From NCBI RefSeq assembly GCF_002866825.1, contig NZ_PKUS01000011.1:62001-126000 (forward strand): a stretch of DNA of 64,000 nt. Direction: 5' to 3'. The notes below the pieces were generated by a model. The model had not been told where the DNA came from. It saw nothing but the letters and a program-made list of their open reading frames with translations, and ran no database searches. The stretch is from Pseudohalioglobus lutimaris (GTDB taxonomy: Bacteria; Pseudomonadota; Gammaproteobacteria; Pseudomonadales; Halieaceae). Position numbers and translations under genes: made by a program. Of this stretch, positions 51,994 through 59,993 are shown one piece after another. Positions within the stretch are counted from its first letter, which is position 1; every line of letters begins with the position of its first letter.

Positions 51994-52824
51994 ATGTCTT
52001 GCTGTGACGATCTCAACCACTGTTTACGACGAGGGCATTTCCGCTTGAACTCGCATCGCTCAACTTCCGTGCTCGCTTACCTTGCCTGCATCGCCATCTG
52101 GATGACCAACCCCGGCTTGTCTGCGGCTGAACTGCAACAGAGCCTCGATGTTGTGGAATCCACCAATCGGAGCGCAGAACAATCACAGTCAAAGATTGAT
52201 GCGCTGTCGCGTGAAACCCGGATACTACTTGAAGAATACCGAAGCCTGAAAGAGAGCGCGGAATACCAGGAGGCTTACACTCGCGAGCTGGAAAACCTGG
52301 ACACAGCGCAACGCGGGCAGATTGAGTCGCTTAACCGCCAGATAGCCCAGGCACGCATTACCCGGCAGCGTATTCTTCCGCTGATGCGTTCCATGGTGGA
52401 CGCACTGGAGAAATTTGTTGTACTGGATCTGCCCTTTCACCAGGAAGAACGCATCAGTGCCGTGATTCAGCTGCGCCAACGCCTCGACCGGCCAGACCTG
52501 TCGGTGGCTGCCCGTTTCCGGCTGTTGATGGAGGCTTACCAACTAGAGCAGGATTACAGTCGAACGGTGGAGGCCTGGCGTGGCCCGCTGCACAGCGACG
52601 GGGAGGACCTGTCGGTGGAGTATCTCCGACTCGGCCGCGCAGCCCTTTACTACCAGAGCCTTGACCGGGAGCAGAGCGGCTACTGGGACAGGGCTCAACA
52701 AGTGTGGATACCGCTGGAATCGACGCATGGCCGGGCACTTTCCGCAGCACTGCGTGTGGCGCGCAATGAGGCCGCACCCGACCTGCTGCAGTTGCCGTTT
52801 CTGGCAACAGGAGGTGCCCCTTGA
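51994..52824 (+). CDS. DUF3450 periplasmic coiled-coil protein of the TonB system
   Basis: A 276-residue exported protein. The signal region lies near STSVLAYLACIAIWMTNPGLSAAE; the ATG at 51994 gives a longer cytosolic lead than usual, so a later start is possible. A long coiled coil (about residues 45-115) with repeats such as SKIDALSRETRILLEEYRSLKESAEYQEAY is followed by the DUF3450 C-terminus (RLGRAALYYQSLDREQSGYWD, W-I-P). DUF3450 proteins are encoded next to TtpC-type ExbB genes. Its stop shares a base with the ATG of the next gene. Confidence 0.88.
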   Translation: MSCCDDLNHCLRRGHFRLNSHRSTSVLAYLACIAIWMTNPGLSAAELQQSLDVVESTNRSAEQSQSKIDALSRETRILLEEYRSLKESAEYQEAYTRELENLDTAQRGQIESLNRQIAQARITRQRILPLMRSMVDALEKFVVLDLPFHQEERISAVIQLRQRLDRPDLSVAARFRLLMEAYQLEQDYSRTVEAWRGPLHSDGEDLSVEYLRLGRAALYYQSLDREQSGYWDRAQQVWIPLESTHGRALSAALRVARNEAAPDLLQLPFLATGGAP

Positions 52825-54173
52825 TGCGCCGCTTCCTGATACTAATATTTTTATGCAGCGCTTCTGTGGTGTCAGCCCAGGAACAGGGTACACAGCAGAT
52901 CGACAATCTTGACCAGCTATTACAGTCGGTGCGGCAGGAACAGGAACGACAGCGAAGCATCAACAAGCAGCGTGAAACAGCATTCCTGGCTGACAAGCGG
53001 GCGCAACAGCGACTGCTGGCCGAGGCTCAGCGGGAATTCGAGCAGCAGCAAAAGCAGAACCAGCCGCTGCTTGCGGTGACGGATAACAATGCCCGAGAGA
53101 TCACCCGGCTGGAAAATGAGTTGGAGACGGTGGTCGAGGATATCGGCGATCTCTCGAGTACGTTCAGGGAGTTCGCCGGAGATTTTGCGGCGGTCTTCCA
53201 GGAGTCCATGCTCAGTGTGCAACTGGGTGAAAGGGTTGCCGTGGTGCGAGAACTCGCCTCCACTGACACCCAGGTCACCATTGAGGAAATACAAGCGCTC
53301 TGGCTGCTGCTGCAGGAGGATATGACTGAGGCCGGGAAATTAACGCAGTTTGAGGCACCGGTGATCGACACCGCAGGGGTCACGCGGACCACCAGTGTGC
53401 TGCGGCTGGGTGTGTTCAACGCCTGGGAGCAGGGCGATTATCTGCGCTATGTGCCGGAGACTGGCGAACTGCTGGCGCTTGGTCGACAGCCCCCCGCGCG
53501 TTACAGAGATGCAGCGCGCGCTATCGCCACTGCTCAAGACGGGGTGTTCACGCTGGCTGTCGATCCCACCCGCGGTAACCTGCTGGGCATGCTCAGCTTT
53601 ACACCCGATTTACGCGAGCGGATCGCACAGGGCGGGACCATTGGTTTGATTATCATCGCCCTGGGTAGCCTGGGTATGCTGTTGACTGCCTGGAGGGTGG
53701 CTTATTTGCTGCTGGTTTCCAGGCGCATCAGGAGGCAATTGGCAATGGCCGCATCCCCCAGTGCTGACAACCCCCTGGGTCGGGTGCTGAAATCGGTTGA
53801 GGGAATACCCATTGACCAGGAGGAACTGCTGCAGCTGAAACTGGATGAAGCTGTGCTCGCAGAGATTCCGGCACTGGAGCGCGGCAACGGGCTGATCAAG
53901 CTGCTGGCTGCTACCTCGCCACTACTGGGCCTGTTGGGCACCGTGACCGGCATGATTCTGACCTTTCAGGCCATCAGCCTCTTTGGAACCGGTGACCCCA
54001 AACTGATGGCGGGCGGAATTTCACAAGCGCTGGTGACCACGGTGTTGGGTCTGGTTGTCGCCATCCCGCTGTTATTCGGTCACAGCGTGGTGGCATTTTT
54101 ATCTCGCGCCACGGTGCAGCGCCTCGACGAGCAATGTGCAGGCGTGCTGGCCCGTTCCGCAGAGGGCCCGTAG
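52824..54173 (+). CDS. TtpC-like MotA/TolQ/ExbB proton channel with periplasmic extension
   Basis: A 449-residue protein from the ATG at 52824 (AGGAGG upstream), overlapping the DUF3450 stop by one base. A signal peptide (LILIFLCSASVVSAQ) and a periplasmic coiled coil of about 230 residues come first, then an ExbB/TolQ module: a helix (GTIGLIIIALGSLGMLLTAW), a cytosolic loop, LLGLLGTVTGMILTFQAISLFG and SQALVTTVLGLVVAIPLLFG. This matches TtpC of the TonB2-type systems of vibrios, which contributes to energy transfer. It is expected to work with the ExbB, ExbD and TonB that follow. Confidence 0.93.
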   Translation: MRRFLILIFLCSASVVSAQEQGTQQIDNLDQLLQSVRQEQERQRSINKQRETAFLADKRAQQRLLAEAQREFEQQQKQNQPLLAVTDNNAREITRLENELETVVEDIGDLSSTFREFAGDFAAVFQESMLSVQLGERVAVVRELASTDTQVTIEEIQALWLLLQEDMTEAGKLTQFEAPVIDTAGVTRTTSVLRLGVFNAWEQGDYLRYVPETGELLALGRQPPARYRDAARAIATAQDGVFTLAVDPTRGNLLGMLSFTPDLRERIAQGGTIGLIIIALGSLGMLLTAWRVAYLLLVSRRIRRQLAMAASPSADNPLGRVLKSVEGIPIDQEELLQLKLDEAVLAEIPALERGNGLIKLLAATSPLLGLLGTVTGMILTFQAISLFGTGDPKLMAGGISQALVTTVLGLVVAIPLLFGHSVVAFLSRATVQRLDEQCAGVLARSAEGP

Positions 54174-54176
54174 CGT

Positions 54177-54707
54177 ATGTCCTGGTGGTATGCAGTGAGT
54201 GATTTTATCGAACAGGGCGGTGGTGTGCTGTGGGTGTTGTTTGCCACCTGTCTGCTACTCTGGTTACTGATTCTTGAACGTGCCTGGTTCCTGCGCATTT
54301 CCTGGCCCGGCCAGGCCCGCCACCTTGTGGTCGAGTGGCAATCACGGCGGGATCGCGCGTCGTGGCTGGCAAGGAAGGTACGCCAGTCCATGCTTTGCGA
54401 GGCGTCCCTCGCTCTGCATGCGAACCTGTCACTGATCAAGGTGCTGGTGGCGCTGTGTCCCCTGATGGGCCTGCTGGGCACAGTGCTCGGTATGATTGGT
54501 GTTTTCGAGGTGATTGCCGTGAGTGGCAACGATGATGCCCAGGCCATGGCCCGCGGTGTCTACCGGGCCACTATACCCACCATGGCCGGTCTGGTAGTGG
54601 CGCTCACGGGGATATATTTCACGGTGCGCCTGCGTCAACTCGCCGACCGTCGAAGCAGCGCCCTGCGTGACGCGATGCCAGTAAGTGGAAGGGACCCTGT
54701 GGTATGA
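54177..54707 (+). CDS. exbB: ExbB/TolQ-family proton channel subunit
   Basis: A 176-residue inner-membrane protein with three helices: GGVLWVLFATCLLLWLLIL, then a cytosolic section, LVALCPLMGLLGTVLGMIGVFEVIA, and GVYRATIPTMAGLVVALTGIYF. GLLGTVLGMI is the ExbB signature. It is a short variant (the canonical form has about 240 residues), which is normal in TonB2-type systems. It starts 4 bases after the TtpC-like gene and overlaps exbD by 4 bases. It forms the proton-driven motor with ExbD. Confidence 0.93.
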   Translation: MSWWYAVSDFIEQGGGVLWVLFATCLLLWLLILERAWFLRISWPGQARHLVVEWQSRRDRASWLARKVRQSMLCEASLALHANLSLIKVLVALCPLMGLLGTVLGMIGVFEVIAVSGNDDAQAMARGVYRATIPTMAGLVVALTGIYFTVRLRQLADRRSSALRDAMPVSGRDPVV

Positions 54708-55114
54708 GTGCCCGCCGTCACTTACCGGAACAGGACGAAGCCGAACTCGATATGACGCCGATGCTGGACATCGTGTTCATCATGCTCATCTTTTTTATCG
54801 TGACCACTTCGTTTGTCAAGGAGTCAGGGGTCACGGTGTCAACGCCGCAGGCCAGTACTGCGTCAAAACAAGCCAATGCAAATATATTCATCGCGATTAC
54901 TGCGAAAGGTGAAATTTGGGTAGACCGGCGTCCAGTGGACCCGCGCAGTGTCCGCGCTATCGTGGCGCGCCTGCACGCGGATAATCCGGAAGGCTCAGTG
55001 ATTATCCAGGCCGATGAAGAGGCGTCTACCCGTACGCTGGTAGAAGTGATGGATCAGGTAAGGCTTGCGGGGGTCGAAGGCATAGCCATCGCAGCGGAGA
55101 AAGGCGTGCAATGA
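54704..55114 (+). CDS. exbD: ExbD/TolR-family subunit
   Basis: A 136-residue single-pass protein. The cytosolic start is followed by DMTPMLDIVFIMLIFFIVTTSFV, with Asp22 in the membrane segment as the proton-carrying residue typical of ExbD. The periplasmic part (GEIWVDRRPVDPRSVRAIVARLHADNPEGSVIIQADEEASTRTLVEVMDQVRLAGVEGIAIA) is standard. ATGA overlaps join it to exbB and tonB, so expression is stoichiometric. Works with ExbB to drive TonB. Confidence 0.95.
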   Translation: MSARRHLPEQDEAELDMTPMLDIVFIMLIFFIVTTSFVKESGVTVSTPQASTASKQANANIFIAITAKGEIWVDRRPVDPRSVRAIVARLHADNPEGSVIIQADEEASTRTLVEVMDQVRLAGVEGIAIAAEKGVQ

Positions 55115-55803
55115 GTCCAAGGGCGTTGCGCCTGCTTCCCTCCCTCAGCGGGGCAGTAGTGATTACAGTAGCGATATTCCTCTTTATGCACGGCCTTATC
55201 CGCCTCAGCCAGGTAGAGCAGGTTGAACTGGCTGTCTTCCAGAACGTGGAAATACTGCGAACTGAACCGCCAGAGCCTGAACAGGATGCGCAGCAGGATC
55301 AGCCAGAGGAACTCACCCAGGAACCGCAACTTGAGATGCCGCAACTGGCGCCGCCCAGCCCGCAAACCCCACAGGCGATGGAGATGCCCACGCTGGACAT
55401 GGCATTGGGAGACATTGCCATACAGGCGGTAGGCGACAGTTTCAGCGCGCCGCTGGGCGCCGGTGGGGTTAGCATTCCGGGTGGCGGGCAGGATGCACAG
55501 GGGTTTGTTGAAGTGGTGCCCTACAACACGCGCAAACCCAACGTGCCCGATGTCGCCTGGCAGAACAAGATAAGTGGCTGGGTACTGGTCGCTTTCTCTG
55601 TGACCCCCAGTGGTACCACGCGCAGCGTGAGAGTGCTGGATGCGCACCCCCGGGGCGTGTTTGAGGAAAAGGTTATCGCCGCGGTGGAGGACTGGCAGTA
55701 TTCGATCAGTTTTTCCGGGCGTAGTACCGCTGATGTGGTGCTTACACAGCGTGTCGATGTGCGTTGGCAGGACTACCCTGCGAATCTTCCCAATGTCGAT
55801 TAG
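55111..55803 (+). CDS. tonB: TonB energy-transducing protein
   Basis: A 230-residue protein. One N-terminal helix (LSGAVVITVAIFLFMHGLIRL) anchors it in the inner membrane; a proline-rich spacer (about residues 48-92: PPEPEQ, TQEPQLEMPQLAPPSPQTPQ) spans the periplasm; and a C-terminal TonB domain (KPNVPDVAWQNKISGWVLVAFSVTPSGTTRSVRVLDAHPRGVFEEKVIAAVEDWQYS) contacts receptors. The start overlaps exbD by 4 bases and its end overlaps the TPR gene by 11. It may serve the receptors at 9911 and 59994. Confidence 0.94.
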   Translation: MSPRALRLLPSLSGAVVITVAIFLFMHGLIRLSQVEQVELAVFQNVEILRTEPPEPEQDAQQDQPEELTQEPQLEMPQLAPPSPQTPQAMEMPTLDMALGDIAIQAVGDSFSAPLGAGGVSIPGGGQDAQGFVEVVPYNTRKPNVPDVAWQNKISGWVLVAFSVTPSGTTRSVRVLDAHPRGVFEEKVIAAVEDWQYSISFSGRSTADVVLTQRVDVRWQDYPANLPNVD

Positions 55804-57562
55804 TACTCTTCGCCTGTGCGCCGCGACACTTTGCGCCGCGCTAATATGGGCAGGCCCACTGGGCGCCCAGAACCAGGGGCAGTATCGCAGCCGCATTCAG
55901 CTGGACCCTCTGGGTGAAATGGGAAAAGGCTCGGAGATGTCCGTGTCGGAACTGGAGGCCCAGATCGATCAGATCAAGGACCCCTATGCCAGGTCCAGCG
56001 CCGGCCGTTTTCTTGCCCGGCACTCGGTGCAGGAAGGGGATTACGAGGGCGCCATACGTTACTACCGGGAGGCGCTGGGCTCGAAAGGCTTGTCCGATGT
56101 CGCCAACCGTCAGATGCTGCGAGAGCTGGCCCAGGTGTATCTTCTCAACGAAGACTTCCGGCAGGCGGCGATCACCCTTGAGCGCGCGCTGGATATCAAG
56201 CTGCAGCCCGAGCCAGCAGACTTCCTGTTACTAGCGCAGGCGCGCTACCGACTCGGCGATTACGTTGCTGTGGTCGTTGCGCTGGACGGCATCAGTGCCG
56301 CCGGTCTCCAGCTTGATCGTCGCCAACTGGGCCAGGCGTTGGCGCTGTACTACCGTGCTGGCGCCTACCAGCAGTGCGAGCATATCCTCAGGCAGCTATT
56401 GCAACTTGAACCAGAAAACCCACAACACTGGCACCAGCTCGCCACGGTATACCTGCAGCAGAACAAGCGGCGCGATGCCCTGGATCAGTTATCACTTGCG
56501 CTGGAAAAGCAGGTGCCATTTACCGGGCCAGAATTACAGTTGCTCATTGACCTGCGTGCCGATGGTGGCAACCCTTACAGTGCCGCTGTGCTGCTGCAGG
56601 AAGCGATGGTGCAGGGCAGTCTGGACAACAACGCCGCCAACCAGCGCAAGCTTTTTGAGCTGTGGTTGCGGGCGAGGGAGAGAGACAAGGCCATAGCTGC
56701 ACTGCAGGAGGCAGCCCGCAGCAGTGGCGACACAGAGCTTTATCTGTACCTGGCGCAGTTACAAATGGAAGACCAGCAATGGCAGGCCATGCTTGCCACG
56801 GTGCTGGCCAGTTGCAGCCAAAGCCTGGATGATCGCTATGTCAGCCGGGCCAACCTGCTGCTGGGCGTGAGCCTGTTCAAACAGGGCCGTGAAGAGGAGG
56901 CGCGTCGGGCGTTTATCAATGCGACGCTGGTCGGCGGCGCCAATGAGCAGGCGGCACAATGGCTGCAATTTATGGATGCGGCTCCCGCCACTGAACAAGA
57001 GCTGCGTCAGGTACGTGGGCCTTGTTACGGCAGTGCGGGCAAGAAGAGCACGCTGCAACCGGTACCCCGGCAGGTTGCGGCCCGGGCAGAAACAGGCGCC
57101 GACAATCCTGTGCAGGAAACTATGCGAGATAGTTTGCCCGCGGAAGTTGCTCTCAAAACCGTGCCCGCTCGACGCTTTTATTATGTCAGTCAGGACGAGT
57201 CGATAACGCAGTTGTTGCCGCGCATACGTGCGCTTGCAGTGCGACTCAACGTCAACCTGGTCAAGTCAGGTGGCTCTGCAGATGGTCCGGTTACCTTGCT
57301 GGCGCTACCCGGTGAAGATCTACGTCTGGCACTGCCCACCAGGGGTGCGCCGCAGGCCAGCGGGCGTTATCGTCTCTATAACGCGGCGAAGTTCAAGTGT
57401 GCCTGGCTGCACCTGGTGCAGGGGGAGGGTGATGCGCAGGCGATGATGGCGGGTTTTCGTAAGGACGTGGAAGCCGCTGGCTATCGCCTGACCGGGGAAT
57501 ACCGGCTGCAACAGATTCCCGGTGATGACACCACGGTGGAGCTGCAGTTGGGGGTCGAGTAG
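55793..57562 (+). CDS. Exported TPR protein with a GyrI-like C-terminal region
   Basis: A 589-residue protein from the ATG at 55793, inside the end of tonB; a longer frame to 55640 lies within tonB and lacks a signal. The signal peptide (LCAATLCAALIWAGPLGAQ) gives a periplasmic product. From about residue 60 to 430 there are repeated tetratricopeptide units (EGAIRYYREALGSKG, QAAITLERALDIKLQPEPADF, QCEHILRQLLQLEPENPQHWHQLATVYLQQN, DALDQLSLALEK). The last ~150 residues (ARRFYYVSQDESITQLLPRI through FRKDVEAAGYRLTGEYRLQQI) resemble GyrI/effector-binding folds. TPR proteins recur at this place in TonB2-type operons; the C-terminal part is unusual. It ends the operon. Confidence 0.85.
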   Translation: MSISTLRLCAATLCAALIWAGPLGAQNQGQYRSRIQLDPLGEMGKGSEMSVSELEAQIDQIKDPYARSSAGRFLARHSVQEGDYEGAIRYYREALGSKGLSDVANRQMLRELAQVYLLNEDFRQAAITLERALDIKLQPEPADFLLLAQARYRLGDYVAVVVALDGISAAGLQLDRRQLGQALALYYRAGAYQQCEHILRQLLQLEPENPQHWHQLATVYLQQNKRRDALDQLSLALEKQVPFTGPELQLLIDLRADGGNPYSAAVLLQEAMVQGSLDNNAANQRKLFELWLRARERDKAIAALQEAARSSGDTELYLYLAQLQMEDQQWQAMLATVLASCSQSLDDRYVSRANLLLGVSLFKQGREEEARRAFINATLVGGANEQAAQWLQFMDAAPATEQELRQVRGPCYGSAGKKSTLQPVPRQVAARAETGADNPVQETMRDSLPAEVALKTVPARRFYYVSQDESITQLLPRIRALAVRLNVNLVKSGGSADGPVTLLALPGEDLRLALPTRGAPQASGRYRLYNAAKFKCAWLHLVQGEGDAQAMMAGFRKDVEAAGYRLTGEYRLQQIPGDDTTVELQLGVE

Positions 57563-57568
57563 CGGGCA

Positions 57569-57586
57569 GGCGTCGCGACAGACGCC
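57569..57586. terminator. Hairpin between TPR gene and FadH-like gene
   Basis: A GGCGTC / GACGCC stem with a six-base loop lies between convergent genes. Only a weak T-run (CCGTTTT) follows on the plus side, so it is a likely but modest terminator. Confidence 0.5.
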
Positions 57587-57599
57587 CCAACCGTTTTGC

Positions 57600-59735
57600 T
57601 CAAGCGCCCTGAATAGTCTTTACCACGTCTCGTGCTGAGAGTATGGCCCCGTCAATATAGCTGACATCGAGACAGTCGCCGATGCGGTGTACTTCAGCAT
57701 CCAGACTGTCCAGTTGCCCGGCCAGGCTATCATCCCCTTCGGCGCCCAATGCAATAATGACTTGCTTTGCCTTGAATGAGCGAGTCTCATCGTCGATTTC
57801 GCACACCACGCTGTCAGCGGTAATCTCCTTTACCGGCGCCTGGGCGTGAATATCCACGCCATGTTCGCGCAACATATGTAACACCCGTGCTCTGCGTACG
57901 ATCGCCAGTTCGGCGCCGAGTTCGCGCCCCGGCTCCACGATGGTGACCTTGCGGCCCCTTTCCACCAGGTATTCCGCCAGTTCCAGCCCGACGAGACCGC
58001 CGCCTATAATCACTATCTGGTCAGCCAGTGGCATCCAGATGCGTGAGGCAAAACGCAGCAGGGCCACGCTGCGCAAGGCCCCTGTAAGACGACCTATCAA
58101 CAGGGCACAGCGTGCAAATAGTGAAAGTTTGCGTGCCGCTGCCGGGTCGGTGCCGAAGAGTACGCCGCGCAGCTCTTCGCCGTCGAAGACATGGCGCTGG
58201 GACTTGCCGGGTATGTCCGGCGCCTGACGCAAGGCACCGGTGGCCAGAATTACGTGGTCTACATCTGCGGCGTGAATAGCAGCTGCCTGGGCCGTTTTGC
58301 CCAACTGCAGGTCGACGGGTAGCCGGCGCATCTCACTGGAGAGGTAGTCTATAAGACCCTCGTTGGGCGCATAGGCCAGTGCGGCGATGCGGGCAGTCCC
58401 GCCAAGATCTTTGTCGCGCTCCCATAGTGCAACCTTATGGCCCTGTTCAGCCAGTATGCGTGCTGCTTCCATGCCGCCCGGGCCTCCGCCGACCACCAGG
58501 ACGCGGAGCGGGTTATTGCTGCTCGCGAGGATGTCACCTTCCCATTCGCGCCCCATGTTGCTGTTGACGGCACACATCATGGGCTGATTGATGAAGATCT
58601 GGCTCACACAGATATAGCAGTAGATACAGGGCCTGACCTGGGACGCATTACCGCTGGCGAGTTTTTCAGGCAAATGCGGGTCCGCCAATAGCTTCCTGCC
58701 CATCGCCAGGAAGTCATAGTCACCGGCAGCCAGATGCTGTTCAGCGGCCTCCGGCTCGATTCGCCCCACGCCGATAACCGGGATACCTACAGCCTGCTTC
58801 ACCTTTTTGGCGAACTCCACGAAGCCGCCGGGCTCGTGTACCAGCGGTGCCTCGGTGAACGCAATTGCATGCGCTACGTTACCGTAGGCACTCACGTCGA
58901 TAGCGTCTGCGCCGGCTTGTTCACACAGCCTTGCGGTGACCACGCAGTCATCAGGGGTGATGCCGCCTTCCGTGCGATATTCCATGGCATCGAGACGCAC
59001 GAGAATAGGAAACTGGCCCCCGGTCCTGTCCCGTACGGCCGCGATTATCTCTGTCAGGAAGCGTGCGCGGTTCTCCCGTGAGCCCCCGTACTGATCATCG
59101 CGCCGGTTGCTGTAAGGGGAGAGGAAGCTGGCGATGAGGTACCCGTGACCCGCGTGGATTTCGATTCCGTCGAAACCGGCACGCTGGGCACGTTCCGCCG
59201 CGTCGGCAAAGCCGGCAACGATCCCGGCTATATCTGCGGCCTGCATCTCAAAGTACTGCGGCCCCTTACCGTCAGGCCCGGCCGCTTTGATGAAATGCCC
59301 GATTTCGTTGCGTGTCAGTACGTGAAACATGTCGCTTGCAGAGGGGCGCAGGATGGAGGGCAGGGGGATTTTACGCCCCGCCACGGTGTCTTCCTGTGCC
59401 ATCTTTCCGCCATGATTGAGCTGGGCGACAATCTTTGCGCCGTGCCGGTGCACTCTGTTCGCCAGATCAGTAAGGCCTGGGAGAAATTCGTCTTTGGAAA
59501 AACCCACTGTATTGGGCATGGTGGAACCGTTGGGGAAGCATGCGGCTGAAGTCTCCAGAACCAGCAGTCCGGCACCACCACGAGCTCGCTCTTCGTAGTA
59601 TGCGAGCAGGCGTTCTGAGCAACTGCCGTCTGTATTCGCGAAATTTGAGCCCATTGCCGCCAGTACGATGCGGTTGCGCAGGGACATGGAACCGATTTTG
59701 CCGGGAGAGAGCAACTTGCCAAACGCTGTAGACAT
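57600..59735 (-). CDS. FadH-like 2,4-dienoyl-CoA reductase / bi-domain NADH:flavin oxidoreductase
   Basis: A 711-residue two-part flavoenzyme. Residues 1-360 form an FMN barrel of the OYE type (LLSPGKIGSMSLRNRIVLAAMGSNF, IEIHAGHGYLIASFLSPYSNRRDDQYGG). CIYCYICVSQIFINQPMMC is the 4Fe-4S site with C-x2-C-x2-C-x11-C spacing. The C-terminal half has two dinucleotide folds (VLVVGGGPGGMEAARILAEQGHKVALWE and IVIIGGGLVGLELAEYLVERGRKVTIVE). The family reduces conjugated double bonds of dienoyl-CoA or related enones, or acts as a dehydrogenase; trimethylamine-dehydrogenase-like spacing is noted. It is transcribed alone and is divergent from the TonB-dependent receptor. Confidence 0.92.
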   Translation of the reverse strand: MSTAFGKLLSPGKIGSMSLRNRIVLAAMGSNFANTDGSCSERLLAYYEERARGGAGLLVLETSAACFPNGSTMPNTVGFSKDEFLPGLTDLANRVHRHGAKIVAQLNHGGKMAQEDTVAGRKIPLPSILRPSASDMFHVLTRNEIGHFIKAAGPDGKGPQYFEMQAADIAGIVAGFADAAERAQRAGFDGIEIHAGHGYLIASFLSPYSNRRDDQYGGSRENRARFLTEIIAAVRDRTGGQFPILVRLDAMEYRTEGGITPDDCVVTARLCEQAGADAIDVSAYGNVAHAIAFTEAPLVHEPGGFVEFAKKVKQAVGIPVIGVGRIEPEAAEQHLAAGDYDFLAMGRKLLADPHLPEKLASGNASQVRPCIYCYICVSQIFINQPMMCAVNSNMGREWEGDILASSNNPLRVLVVGGGPGGMEAARILAEQGHKVALWERDKDLGGTARIAALAYAPNEGLIDYLSSEMRRLPVDLQLGKTAQAAAIHAADVDHVILATGALRQAPDIPGKSQRHVFDGEELRGVLFGTDPAAARKLSLFARCALLIGRLTGALRSVALLRFASRIWMPLADQIVIIGGGLVGLELAEYLVERGRKVTIVEPGRELGAELAIVRRARVLHMLREHGVDIHAQAPVKEITADSVVCEIDDETRSFKAKQVIIALGAEGDDSLAGQLDSLDAEVHRIGDCLDVSYIDGAILSARDVVKTIQGA

Positions 59736-59899
59736 TTCTGTGACCTCTTTTCCTTTTATATATGAGAATATGGATGACAGGCGGTTGGGCTAAAAGTACG
59801 GGGCAGTCCAAACTCGTAGACATCTGCGCTCTGTCGGGTCTGTAGCGAACGCAAATGCACATGAAGTTGGAGGCCCATGTCCTGTATGCTTTAGCCCGC

Positions 59900-59918
59900 A
59901 CTAATGATAATCATTGCC
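59900..59918. promoter_or_regulatory. Fur box upstream of the TonB-dependent receptor
   Basis: The 19-mer ACTAATGATAATCATTGCC matches the Fur consensus at 15 of 19 positions, with 14 contiguous core bases (TAATGATAATCATT). It lies 76 bases before the receptor ATG. It suggests that iron-loaded Fur represses the receptor, and possibly the divergent FadH-like gene 165 bases away. Confidence 0.8.
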
Positions 59919-59993
59919 ATGCGTATCACCCGATACCGTGGATGGTCGCAGATGGGAACCGCAGCCCATAACTAATAAACAGGAGCACACACT

